A DNA stretch of 14,051 nt, taken from positions 1-14,051 of the forward strand of contig CANHBA010000046.1 of NCBI GenBank assembly GCA_947458985.1, written 5' to 3'. The DNA comes from Flavobacteriales bacterium (lineage in GTDB: Bacteria > Bacteroidota > Bacteroidia > Flavobacteriales_D > Crocinitomicaceae). This document shows, in pieces, positions 6,328 to 14,044 of this stretch (positions within the stretch are counted from its first letter, which is position 1; every line of letters starts with the position of its first letter). The position numbers and the translations under genes were made by a program. The notes beneath the pieces were generated by a model. That model searched no databases. It saw nothing but the letters and a program-made list of their open reading frames with translations, and was not told the DNA's origin.

Positions 6328-9323
6328 TACTTCAGAATTTTCAGGTTTTCTATGCGTTCATCGCCTTTGTAAATACTGATCCAGTAGATGCCGGCTCTTT
6401 GCGCGGTGAGGTCGAGGGTGGTTTCGTTGCTCTCTGACACGAGTCCTTTTTGAATGAGTCTTCCTTGAAGGTCAAACACTTCAAACTTACATGCTTTGGC
6501 GATTGTTTTGTTGTCACTCATGATAGAAAACAAGCCATTACTTGGGTTTGGTTGCACGCTAAAATGAATGTCCGGACCATCTGGAGGCAGCGGTGCAACT
6601 TTAAATACGGCGGTAAATGTTTGGGTATTCTGGGTCACGTAAACATTCAAACTATCAGAAAGGCTATCCACAATATTGCTAGCGGGTAACCAATGAGAGA
6701 AGAGGTAACCAGGCTTGGCAATGGGTTGCATTTCAATTGGCACACCATCGAAGTAGGTGCCCGACCAAGGGTAGGTTGTGGGCTGAATGGTATTGAGGTG
6801 AATTTCGCCAGCAAGTGGTGGTTCAACTGCTAAATTAACCTGTACTTTTTTGGTGAGATCAAATTGTAGACGCAATTGATTGAACACAAAAGTAGAACGA
6901 CACAAAAGTTGTTCTTGAAATTGTTCGTGATTGGCTTCAAAGGCCGCCATTTGCCCAGCAATATTATTGGGGTCGCCCCAGCGCGCAAATTCTAGAGGCA
7001 TTTCGGGCAGCATTGATTCGTAGAATGCTTGTTCAGTAGCAATGAGCTTTTCTTGACGGTAGCTGGTGTTCATTTGGTCTGCAAAACGATTGATAAAGTA
7101 GTTGCGGTAGGCTAAATTCTCGATGCTTTGTTTCCAAATATTGATGTACGGATTGTCTTCGGATTGCCCCATCATATAGGCAATGTGGTTGTCGGTACAG
7201 TTGGTCCAGCCATTGGGCTGCATAGAAAGTTCGAGGTCAATGAGCGCAAAACGCCAACGTTTCTGACTGGCGTCTGAACGGTAAATTTTGATGTTGTTCC
7301 CGGGCCAATCTACGTTGCCCATCCAGGATTCTGCAATGATATAATCGGTGTAGTGCTTCAGGTCGAAATATTGATCGGCGTCTTGCCAATAACTTGGTGA
7401 AGAAGGGTCGAGGTCATTAAAAAGGCTGTAATCTGACCAAAAATTATCGACATCTCCTTCCACGGCGCGTAAAATCAGGTTGTACCAATAACTCAAGGAA
7501 AGGAGCTCTATGGAATCACGGGTAGCGCCATCATGTTGTTCAAAATATTCTTGGTTGAATTTTTCGCGCAGTTCGTACAAACCAAAATAGGATCCGTTGA
7601 TATAAACGCTTATAGGTCGGCAGCTCGAATAATAATTGCCAGAGCCTTCGCTCATCATGCGCACCTGACTGGCGTCTTTATAAGGTAAAGTTAAGAATTG
7701 ATTGGAGCCATTTCTGAGGTAGATATCGCTGTATAGAGAACGGTTGGGTCTGTCCGGAATAAGCGGAAATTCAATCGGTTTATCGCCGAAGGTACCATGC
7801 GTAAAACTAAGCCTGAATGAATGTTGTGGATGAGAGCGGCTTCCTCCAGCACCGCCATCCATGCGCATGCCGGTTTTACTTTGGTGTATGATCGGATGGG
7901 TTAGTCCTGTATCTAAGATAACAGCATAGGCCGGTTTGACCCAATCGGACCACCAGTTGTCAAAAATACCATTTGCTCCGTAAAGGTTTTGATTGGGGGT
8001 ATTGACCAACAAAATAGGGGTGGTGTGTGAAACATTAAAAAGATAAGTTTCTACAGCTTGGTCACTTGGCAATAATGTTGGGTTTCCGAGCGGAAAAACT
8101 TTGGCTCGAACTACTTTATTTGCGTTGATACTAATAGGCCCGGTGTACACTGTAGAATTGAATGTTGGGTCTTCACCGTTGGTGGTATAAACGAGTTTGC
8201 CCACGTTATTTGGAACAGTAGTATTGATAACGACACTTAAACTGGAGTTGTACACGCCACTTGGTGTAAGGATTTGCGGACGCGGAAGGATGTCCGAAAA
8301 AACTTGGCTTGAGTTGTTGCTCAGGCCAGGTGTCGGAGTCATCCAAGTAATGTTTGTGCTGCCATTCGCAAAGCGCCCAATAGAGATGTCGGGTTGTGGG
8401 CTGTTGATTTCTAATTGATCCTGAAGCTGGTTGGCTGCATTGAATAAGTATATAGGCTCGCCGTTGCCATCTAATTTGAAATCGGTATGGAACTGCTGTC
8501 CTTGAAGAGGTATAAAATTAGCATCTAAGGAGGCAAGTGGGGTGTGGTTGAGGGCAATATCGATGTAGTCGTAAAATTCTCCGTTGGTGCTGGCTACCTG
8601 AAACGATAACGAGTTGATCGGACCAGCACTTAAGCCAGCTGCTTGTAATTCACTGGCTAAAATCAAAAATTGATGTCGGGCCCCCCAATACCAATTGCCA
8701 TACGGTGCTGGGTAATCAGTGTTGCCATTTGTGATGGTGCCATTGCCAATTACGGCATTATTGAGTTTCATGTTTGGCCTTTGGCTGTAGGTTTGCCCAA
8801 TATTATTGCTGCAGGCCGCAGGTGAGCCGTCTACAAAACTTCCAACTGATGAAACAAAAGGGGTGGCGCTTTGATAAAAAACGGAGTTTTCGGTGTAGCC
8901 TGTATTATTATATGAACATACATTCACGATGATATTGGAGCTGCCATCCCAGATGAAATTTTGTGAAAATGGGTGGGTATTCCAGCCTGCTGTTGGATTG
9001 AAATTGGTGGTATTGTTGGTGGCAATGAATGGAATACTCGCATAGCGGTCTTTGCCACTACAAAAAACACGTAAAAACGATTGTGGCAATAAATTTACGT
9101 TTGGAAAAGCCCATGCATTGATCCCATTTAATTGATCGCATAATTTCCAACTCTGAAGATTGACGGTACTTGTACCATTATTGTAAAGTTCTATCCAGTC
9201 TGGTGCGTCTCCGTTTTCATCTTGAACTGCTGCTGCATTTTTATTACAGCCCTCGTTGATTAAAATTTGCCCATTGACAAACACACAGCAGAGCAAGAAG
9301 AAAAATAAATTGATAATTCTCAT
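6324..9323 (-). CDS. T9SS type A cargo with lamin-tail, chitobiase-like and CotH kinase-like domains
   Basis: This is a 999-residue secreted protein. Signal peptide: about 1-19 (ending FVNGQ). A lamin-tail domain appears split: first half about 20-93 (ILINEGCNKN, APDWIELYN), second half about 277-336 (FHTDFKLDGNGEPIYLF, ending TPGLSN), with about 180 residues between. A chitobiase/hexosaminidase C-terminal-like domain (about 345-430; YTTNGEDPT, GPISI) precedes a CotH region (about 435-815) with MRMDGGAGGSRSH, YLRNGSNQF, INGSYFGLYELREKFN, GNVDWPGNN (D672) and ALIDLELSM (D696). An InlB-like/Flg_new-type repeat (about 828-908; YFDGVPIEM, GYLFSHW) leads to a type A sorting domain (about 920-999; VQPNPSNG, LQGRLI). 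Spore-coat CotH is an atypical protein kinase. Activity here is unproven, and the protein may act in adhesion or surface assembly. Confidence 0.92.
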   Translation of the reverse strand: MRIINLFFFLLCCVFVNGQILINEGCNKNAAAVQDENGDAPDWIELYNNGTSTVNLQSWKLCDQLNGINAWAFPNVNLLPQSFLRVFCSGKDRYASIPFIATNNTTNFNPTAGWNTHPFSQNFIWDGSSNIIVNVCSYNNTGYTENSVFYQSATPFVSSVGSFVDGSPAACSNNIGQTYSQRPNMKLNNAVIGNGTITNGNTDYPAPYGNWYWGARHQFLILASELQAAGLSAGPINSLSFQVASTNGEFYDYIDIALNHTPLASLDANFIPLQGQQFHTDFKLDGNGEPIYLFNAANQLQDQLEINSPQPDISIGRFANGSTNITWMTPTPGLSNNSSQVFSDILPRPQILTPSGVYNSSLSVVINTTVPNNVGKLVYTTNGEDPTFNSTVYTGPISINANKVVRAKVFPLGNPTLLPSDQAVETYLFNVSHTTPILLVNTPNQNLYGANGIFDNWWSDWVKPAYAVILDTGLTHPIIHQSKTGMRMDGGAGGSRSHPQHSFRLSFTHGTFGDKPIEFPLIPDRPNRSLYSDIYLRNGSNQFLTLPYKDASQVRMMSEGSGNYYSSCRPISVYINGSYFGLYELREKFNQEYFEQHDGATRDSIELLSLSYWYNLILRAVEGDVDNFWSDYSLFNDLDPSSPSYWQDADQYFDLKHYTDYIIAESWMGNVDWPGNNIKIYRSDASQKRWRFALIDLELSMQPNGWTNCTDNHIAYMMGQSEDNPYINIWKQSIENLAYRNYFINRFADQMNTSYRQEKLIATEQAFYESMLPEMPLEFARWGDPNNIAGQMAAFEANHEQFQEQLLCRSTFVFNQLRLQFDLTKKVQVNLAVEPPLAGEIHLNTIQPTTYPWSGTYFDGVPIEMQPIAKPGYLFSHWLPASNIVDSLSDSLNVYVTQNTQTFTAVFKVAPLPPDGPDIHFSVQPNPSNGLFSIMSDNKTIAKACKFEVFDLQGRLIQKGLVSESNETTLDLTAQRAGIYWISIYKGDERIENLKILKY

Positions 9324-9336
9324 AGAGCGAATTTAC

Positions 9337-9363
9337 AAAAAAAAAGCCCGGCATCGCCGGGCT
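9337..9363 (-). terminator. Rho-independent terminator after the SprB-repeat gene
   Basis: On the minus strand an 8-bp perfect stem (AGCCCGGC / GCCGGGCT, 9363-9345) closes a 3-base loop and runs into nine T residues (9345 counted in the stem, T tract to 9337). The stem is nearly all GC, so this is a strong canonical intrinsic terminator. It begins 27 bases after the stop of the SprB-repeat gene (9390) and ends only 13 bases before the start codon of the CotH-like gene (9323). The other strand has no T run after the stem, so it should work one way only. Confidence 0.93.
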
Positions 9364-9389
9364 CTTCTTGACTTTTAAAGTGCTTGTAT

Positions 9390-12300
9390 TTAGCGCACAA
9401 TTTGTAGTGCTTTGCGCACGATAGCATCATTGCTTTGGAGTTCTAAAATATAAGAACCATTGGCAAGTTGTTGTGTCAATACTTGGTATTTTCCTTCTCC
9501 AATTGTAGTCAATTCAATGTTTACTTTTTGTCCGAATGAATTGTAAAGAACAACTGAATTGAGGGCAGGGCTTGCAATAAAGAAAGTACCTGTGCTTGGG
9601 TTCGGATAAACTTGAGCAGCATTAAGGTCGGAAATATCAAGACCAACAATAGAGTTTACAACGATAGAATCTGAGAACGTACAACCCAAAGAATCGGTGA
9701 TGGTAATGACGTATGTTCCACCATCGATATTGTTGAGGTCTTGGGTAGTGGCGTTGTTGTCCCAGCTGTAAGTGTAAGGACCAGTTGCGCCGCTAACCGT
9801 TAGGTCAATTGCACCGTCTGTTCCGAATACTGCTGGTGTTACTGACGCGCTCACAGACCAAGCTGCTGGCTCATTGATGGCTGCTGCAGCTGTTGCAGTA
9901 CAACCAAATGCATCGGTAACGACCACTGAGTAACTACCTTCGCCAAGACCAGACAATACTGTTCCTGAGGTAATTGCACCAGCCCAGTCATAAGCATATG
10001 GAGCTGTACCGCCAGTTGCTGTAACCGTTACACTTCCTGTAAAGGTGCCGTAGCATAATGGATTTGAAGTACTCGTACTAGCAGAAAGATTGGTAACTGC
10101 AAGAATCGTAGTTACGGTGTCTGTACAACCCAAGCCGTCGGTAACCACACATGTATAAGTGCCAGGACCAACTGAAGTCACATAAGTACCTGTGTTTGAG
10201 GTTCCAATCCACTGATAAGTATATGGTGTAACGCCATTTGCAGCATTGATTTCTATATTACCTGTTTGTGTACTGTTACACAATACTTGCGTGCCATTAG
10301 CGCTTGCAGCTAGGTTAGATAATTCAACTAAGGTATCTGCAAGAATGACTACACAACCAGTTGCATCAGTTACTGTACATTGGTAAATGCCTGCTGGGAT
10401 GTTGTTGAGTGCAGCTGTAGTGCCTTGGTTGTTGGCCCAGTTATAGGTATATGGTTCAATACCTTGGGAAGCTGAAAGTGCGATAGATCCTGTCGACTGA
10501 CCACCACATGTAACATTTTGTGCTGTGGTAGTAACAGTTAAATTAGAAAGACTCGGTACAATAACGCTTACAGTTGCAGGGCAACCATTGATATCTGTCA
10601 GTACGCAAGGGTACTGTCCTGCGCCAACGCCTGAAATAGCATTTGTAGTAGCACCATTCGACCACAAAAAGTTGACAGTTCCAGTACCACCAGTAGTTGC
10701 AATGCTCGCTCCTCCATCGTTAGCTCCACAAGAAGCGGATGTGGTTGTTACGGTTTGGTTGTAGGCAACACAAGACTTGAAAATCGGGTTAACAACAAAT
10801 GAATAGTTGATAGACGCTGGTGACTGCCAGTTACCTGTGTTTGCCTGATCCCAACGGTAATAGGTCATGCCTGCACTAAAATAATCAGTAGAGGTAGCCA
10901 AGCGAATATTACCATTGGCAGAAGAAGCTTGATAAACACCAAAGAAGTAGGTGCCTGGGCTTAAGTTTAAGGTTCCGCCTGAAATTGGAACTTTTACTGT
11001 AACACCATTTAGGTTGTCTGCAGCTGTTGTTGTGTAGGTAACAGTAGACGCAATAGGTGTTAGGTTAGGAACCATTGCGCCGGTTGTGGTATTTAGTGTG
11101 GTTCCATAAATGTTCACACTTGCAACATAACCGGTTGGCGTCCCTGGATTGAGCACAAACATAACGGAGTCTAGGAAGTCGTTTTGGGTGATCGCATAGT
11201 TATTGCCAAAAACGATGTTGTTAGCTACAGTAGTTGCGTTCAAACCTAAAGAACCTGTAACGCCAACTGTGCGAGACATTTCACCAGTTGTTCTCGTGAA
11301 TGTTGTTGTTTTACTGTTGTTCTGTGGAATTTGATCGCCTGAATTATTGAAGACGTAGTCGATGGTGTAAGCACCTAATGCAGTTACGTTGAAATTGGCA
11401 ACTGTAAAGGTGTCTATCTGACCTGCGGCGATATCCTGAGCAGCAGAGGTTGCGGTGTATAAAACAGCATTACTTGCATCTTTTACGGTTACGGTCATAG
11501 TGATACCTGTTGTTGTCGCTGTGCCGGTATTGATCGCACGTGCCCAAAATTGAAGGTCATTACCTGTTAAAGATTGGCGCGTATGGATTTTTGTGTTTTC
11601 GCCACCAGGGTTGCGGTTATTTAAGAAAGCGATCTCATCGCTAGGATCTGATCCGAATTTTGGACGGATCATAAATGCTGGGCTAACGCCGTATGCTTCT
11701 ACGGGTGTCCATGCGCCTGCAGCACCAGTTCTTACTAAGTTTTTACCTGCAGTAAAGATGCTGAGGTCTGCACCAATTGGAAATGAAGTTGTTCCTGTTT
11801 TTTTGATGGCAATAAGGTATTCGCCGGCAGTTACTGGAATTGGAGTTGGGAAGTTATGAAGTCTTAGTCCAGCACCATTGGCTGTAATGTTCGCTGATGT
11901 GTAGAGTGGGGTTGTAGCCACAACGCCGTTCGTAACTTGAAAAACTTGTACGTTGTAAACTTGTGTCGTAGAGGTGCTTTGTACGTAATATACAGCTCCG
12001 GTGAGGTTGTCGGCACCATAAACAGTGTGCACGACGCCCTGTGAGTATTCTAGAGTTGAAGACCAATTGTAGGCAACTTGATACACATTGTTGTCTCTTG
12101 CTGTGTAGTTGTAGTCGAGAATGAGGTTTTGAGTGCTTTGGTCATTGCTAATTACTCCATCTAGTTGCGTCTGCGTTTTAATGTACTTAATGAGGTAAGA
12201 TTTTGAACTAGTCAATACTGGTGCCCAAGTACCTGAAGTAAGCGTTTGTTCAGCACCAATGCCTAGCGAAACAGGTGTACTTGCATAGGTCTGAACAGGC

Positions 12301-12935
12301 GTTGTGGTATTTGGCAATTCGTAGATTTCTGTTGTTAAAACTACATTGGTAAGCGTTGCGCCACTGAAGTTTTTAACTGTTGCGCCCAAAGGAATGCCAT
12401 AACTCGCTTGCGAAATTGGAATACGCGTGTTGCGATTGGTAACATAAGTAATACCTGCGTCGTTGTTATTTGGCAAGGCGGTAAAAGTAAAGCTCCAAGT
12501 AAAGCCCGTGGCTTCCCATTGGTTGTCCCACTCAAAGTAATAAGTGGTACCGGTCATTAAAATAATGTTTTCAATTTTTGACGCGTAAGCGGTAGTGCCT
12601 GTAGAAATACAACCTGCAAAATCGTCGTTGTTGGCAACAGCTGTAAGTGCTGTACACGTGCCAGACCAAACCCAGAGTCTGGTATCGGCGCCACCTCCAC
12701 AAGAATTGATATTTAAAATACCATTTGAAGTTGGGGTATACGAATACCAGCCTGCTGTTAAAGCAACGCCATTGCCGTTGAGTCCGGGCGTGGAGGGTGT
12801 TCCAATTAAGGTGCTAGCCGTAAAAGTACCTGGTGTAACAGGTGATGACGTTGCGCAAGTGAGTCCTTGTGCATGTCCTTTAAGACCAACACCTAGTAGC
12901 AGTAAACTGCATAATAGATGTAATGATTTTTTCAT
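9390..12935 (-). CDS. Large T9SS type A surface protein with five SprB repeats
   Basis: This 1181-residue secreted protein has no recognisable enzyme domain. The signal peptide is MKKSLHLLCSLLLLGVGLKGHAQ. Next come a PPC-like beta-sandwich (about 25-155; GWYSYTPTSNGILNI, TGTTYYFEWDN), a CARDB-like region (about 158-275), a jelly-roll-like segment (about 285-430), a second CARDB-like region (about 435-550; LQFWARAINTGTATT) and another beta-rich domain (about 555-720). Five tandem SprB repeats follow (about 725-1095), then a type A sorting domain (about 1105-1181; VYPNPSTGTF, GSYILELQS). SprB repeats occur in the Flavobacterium gliding adhesin SprB, so an adhesive surface role is likely but inferred. 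ATG 12935 is preferred over 12974, which would put 13 polar residues before the signal peptide. The gene is followed by a strong terminator. Confidence 0.92.
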   Translation of the reverse strand: MKKSLHLLCSLLLLGVGLKGHAQGLTCATSSPVTPGTFTASTLIGTPSTPGLNGNGVALTAGWYSYTPTSNGILNINSCGGGADTRLWVWSGTCTALTAVANNDDFAGCISTGTTAYASKIENIILMTGTTYYFEWDNQWEATGFTWSFTFTALPNNNDAGITYVTNRNTRIPISQASYGIPLGATVKNFSGATLTNVVLTTEIYELPNTTTPVQTYASTPVSLGIGAEQTLTSGTWAPVLTSSKSYLIKYIKTQTQLDGVISNDQSTQNLILDYNYTARDNNVYQVAYNWSSTLEYSQGVVHTVYGADNLTGAVYYVQSTSTTQVYNVQVFQVTNGVVATTPLYTSANITANGAGLRLHNFPTPIPVTAGEYLIAIKKTGTTSFPIGADLSIFTAGKNLVRTGAAGAWTPVEAYGVSPAFMIRPKFGSDPSDEIAFLNNRNPGGENTKIHTRQSLTGNDLQFWARAINTGTATTTGITMTVTVKDASNAVLYTATSAAQDIAAGQIDTFTVANFNVTALGAYTIDYVFNNSGDQIPQNNSKTTTFTRTTGEMSRTVGVTGSLGLNATTVANNIVFGNNYAITQNDFLDSVMFVLNPGTPTGYVASVNIYGTTLNTTTGAMVPNLTPIASTVTYTTTAADNLNGVTVKVPISGGTLNLSPGTYFFGVYQASSANGNIRLATSTDYFSAGMTYYRWDQANTGNWQSPASINYSFVVNPIFKSCVAYNQTVTTTSASCGANDGGASIATTGGTGTVNFLWSNGATTNAISGVGAGQYPCVLTDINGCPATVSVIVPSLSNLTVTTTAQNVTCGGQSTGSIALSASQGIEPYTYNWANNQGTTAALNNIPAGIYQCTVTDATGCVVILADTLVELSNLAASANGTQVLCNSTQTGNIEINAANGVTPYTYQWIGTSNTGTYVTSVGPGTYTCVVTDGLGCTDTVTTILAVTNLSASTSTSNPLCYGTFTGSVTVTATGGTAPYAYDWAGAITSGTVLSGLGEGSYSVVVTDAFGCTATAAAAINEPAAWSVSASVTPAVFGTDGAIDLTVSGATGPYTYSWDNNATTQDLNNIDGGTYVITITDSLGCTFSDSIVVNSIVGLDISDLNAAQVYPNPSTGTFFIASPALNSVVLYNSFGQKVNIELTTIGEGKYQVLTQQLANGSYILELQSNDAIVRKALQIVR
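9651..10763 (-). repeat. Five tandem SprB-type repeats (~74 codons each)
   Basis: Within the large adhesin-like gene, five consecutive units of about 70-76 residues share the pattern Cys - Gly-Ser - GG..PY.Y.W - GxY.C.VTD..GC. Examples are GIEPYTYNWANN, GVTPYTYQWIG, GTAPYAYDWAG and GATGPYTYSWDNN. Units differ clearly in sequence, so the array is old rather than recently amplified. The first four contain the early Cys (e.g. NVTCGG, QVLCNS, NPLCYG). The last unit has AVFGTDG there and lacks it, although its terminal GC is kept. Confidence 0.88.
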
Positions 12936-12949
12936 AATAGCATGTTTTA

Positions 12950-12964
12950 GTGGTTTATGACCAC
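12950..12964. promoter_or_regulatory. Possible operator: short dyad upstream of the SprB-repeat gene
   Basis: GTGGT (12950-12954) and ACCAC (12960-12964) form a perfect 5-bp dyad with a 5-base spacer, 15 bases upstream of the SprB-repeat gene start and just after the crp-like gene. Its size resembles a small homodimer operator, and the neighbour is a Crp/Fnr regulator, so it might be an autoregulatory or target site. The arms are short and chance is a real alternative. It is not followed by a T run, so it is not a terminator. Confidence 0.25.
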
Positions 12965-12991
12965 AAGTTAACAAATTATTATTAAATGTGT

Positions 12992-13651
12992 TTAGAAATT
13001 TTTTAAGATGATCTTATTTCGCAAGAGCTTGATTTCTCCTTTTGTTTCAAGTTGCTTCAAAAGTCTAGAGATAACCACCCTCGAGGAGTGAAGGTCGTCT
13101 GCAACTTGCTGATGGGTGTGGTTGATTTCTACACTGCCTAAAATCTTGGCCTGATCAGATAAATACTTGAGCAAGCGTTGATCTAAATTCATAAATGCAA
13201 TCGCATCGATAGATTCCATGAGCTCGAGCATGCGGGTGTGGTAGCTATCTAAAATAAATTGACGCCAAGTTTTGTATTGATCGAGCCACTGCTCCATATA
13301 TTCAGAAGGAAACATCAACAAAAGCGAAGGCTCCATAGAGGTGGCCTTGATCTGAGAGTCGATTTTTCGGGTACAACATTGCAAGGACATCGCGCAGGTA
13401 TCGCCACCTTCCATATAATAAAGAAGTAATTCGTCGCCACTTTCGTTTTCTCTCGAAATTTTGATAGAACCTTCGATGACAATTGGAATCATCTGAAGTT
13501 GGTCACCTACGTTTACGATAATTTCATCAGTAGCGGTTTCTCGAATTTTGGCCACCTGTGCCATTTCTTCAAGAAGTGCACCTTCTAGCAAATAACCCAA
13601 ATGGGCCTGAAGCATCTCGAGCTTATTTTCTGATTTGAGCATCTGCGTCAT
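12992..13651 (-). CDS. Crp/Fnr family transcriptional regulator with a Cys-rich sensor loop
   Basis: This is a 219-residue regulator. An N-terminal cupin-like cyclic-nucleotide-binding fold (about 15-120; NVGDQLQMIPIVIEGSIKI) is joined by a long helix (about 120-150) to a C-terminal winged helix-turn-helix (about 155-215; THQQVADDLHSSRVVISRLLKQLE). The loop that binds cAMP in Crp (GE..L...R.A) is replaced by GGDTCAMSLQCC and SQIKATSMEP, with three cysteines (C86, C92, C93), so cAMP is unlikely to be the ligand. Redox, metal or sulfur sensing is a guess. Start choice is uncertain: ATG 13651 and 13642 overlap the DUF983 gene, and ATG 13615 would begin 8 bases after its stop and still keep most of the domain. 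It is probably co-transcribed with the DUF983 gene. Confidence 0.88.
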   Translation of the reverse strand: MTQMLKSENKLEMLQAHLGYLLEGALLEEMAQVAKIRETATDEIIVNVGDQLQMIPIVIEGSIKISRENESGDELLLYYMEGGDTCAMSLQCCTRKIDSQIKATSMEPSLLLMFPSEYMEQWLDQYKTWRQFILDSYHTRMLELMESIDAIAFMNLDQRLLKYLSDQAKILGSVEINHTHQQVADDLHSSRVVISRLLKQLETKGEIKLLRNKIILKNF

Positions 13652-13988
13652 ATGATATAAAGAAATTGGCCCAAATGATTTTGGAGAGCGCAAATAAATA
13701 CGGCGAAAGCACAAGCGTAAAAAAGACTACTAAGCCAATTTGACTCCAGACGCCCAGCCACGGAAACCAAAGTTTACAAGAAACCCATACAGTTACAAAA
13801 AGTGCCACGCCTAAAGCGTATGAAACGTACATAGCGCCATAGTAAAATCCGGGCTCGCGCTCATATTTTAAATGACATACATCGCATTCTGTTTTGACGT
13901 CTCCAATGTTTTTAAGGTCGTATGGGTGTGAGACTAAGAATTGACCTTCTTGGCACTGCGGGCATTTGATCTTGGCAATGCTGTACAT
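13623..13988 (-). CDS. DUF983 family zinc-ribbon membrane protein
   Basis: This 121-residue protein begins with a zinc-ribbon-like pair of CxxC motifs (KCPQCQEGQF at 9-12, ECDVCHLKY at 35-38), followed by the family signature EREPGFYYGAMYVSYALG. Two hydrophobic segments (about 50-71 and 80-103) predict a membrane hairpin. DUF983 has no established function. ATG 13988 is preferred over ATG 14012: a promoter-like TAACTTTG ends at 14017, putting transcription start near 14010, which would exclude 14012. In addition a GGAAAAAG purine stretch sits upstream of 13988. The 3' end overlaps the crp-like gene start by up to 29 bases, so the two are probably one operon. Confidence 0.88.
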   Translation of the reverse strand: MYSIAKIKCPQCQEGQFLVSHPYDLKNIGDVKTECDVCHLKYEREPGFYYGAMYVSYALGVALFVTVWVSCKLWFPWLGVWSQIGLVVFFTLVLSPYLFALSKIIWANFFISYDADAQIRK

Positions 13989-14016
13989 TTTTGTTCTTTT
14001 TCCAGCTATCATACAC

Positions 14017-14044
14017 CAAAGTTACTTTCTTTCTCGCATTGCAA
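14017..14044 (-). promoter_or_regulatory. Predicted promoter of the DUF983-crp operon
   Basis: On the minus strand a TTG (14044-14042) precedes TAACTTTG (14024-14017) by 17 bases, a match to the Bacteroidota TTG / TAnnTTTG promoter type with a slightly short spacer. Transcription would start near 14010, giving about 22 untranslated bases before the ATG at 13988. It probably drives the DUF983 gene and the Crp-like gene, and perhaps the SprB-repeat gene downstream. Confidence 0.6.

Noticed and set aside
9328..9335. TAAATTCG as a -7 element for the CotH-like gene
   Set aside because: Differs from TAnnTTTG at one of the conserved positions and has no -33 TTG at the right distance; too weak to list as a promoter.
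12936..12974. Earlier ATG (12974) for the SprB-repeat protein
   Set aside because: It adds 13 mostly polar residues before a classic MKKS signal peptide.
12971..12979. TAATTTG on the minus strand as a promoter for the SprB-repeat gene
   Set aside because: One base short of the TAnnTTTG spacing and without a convincing -33, so it is not called.
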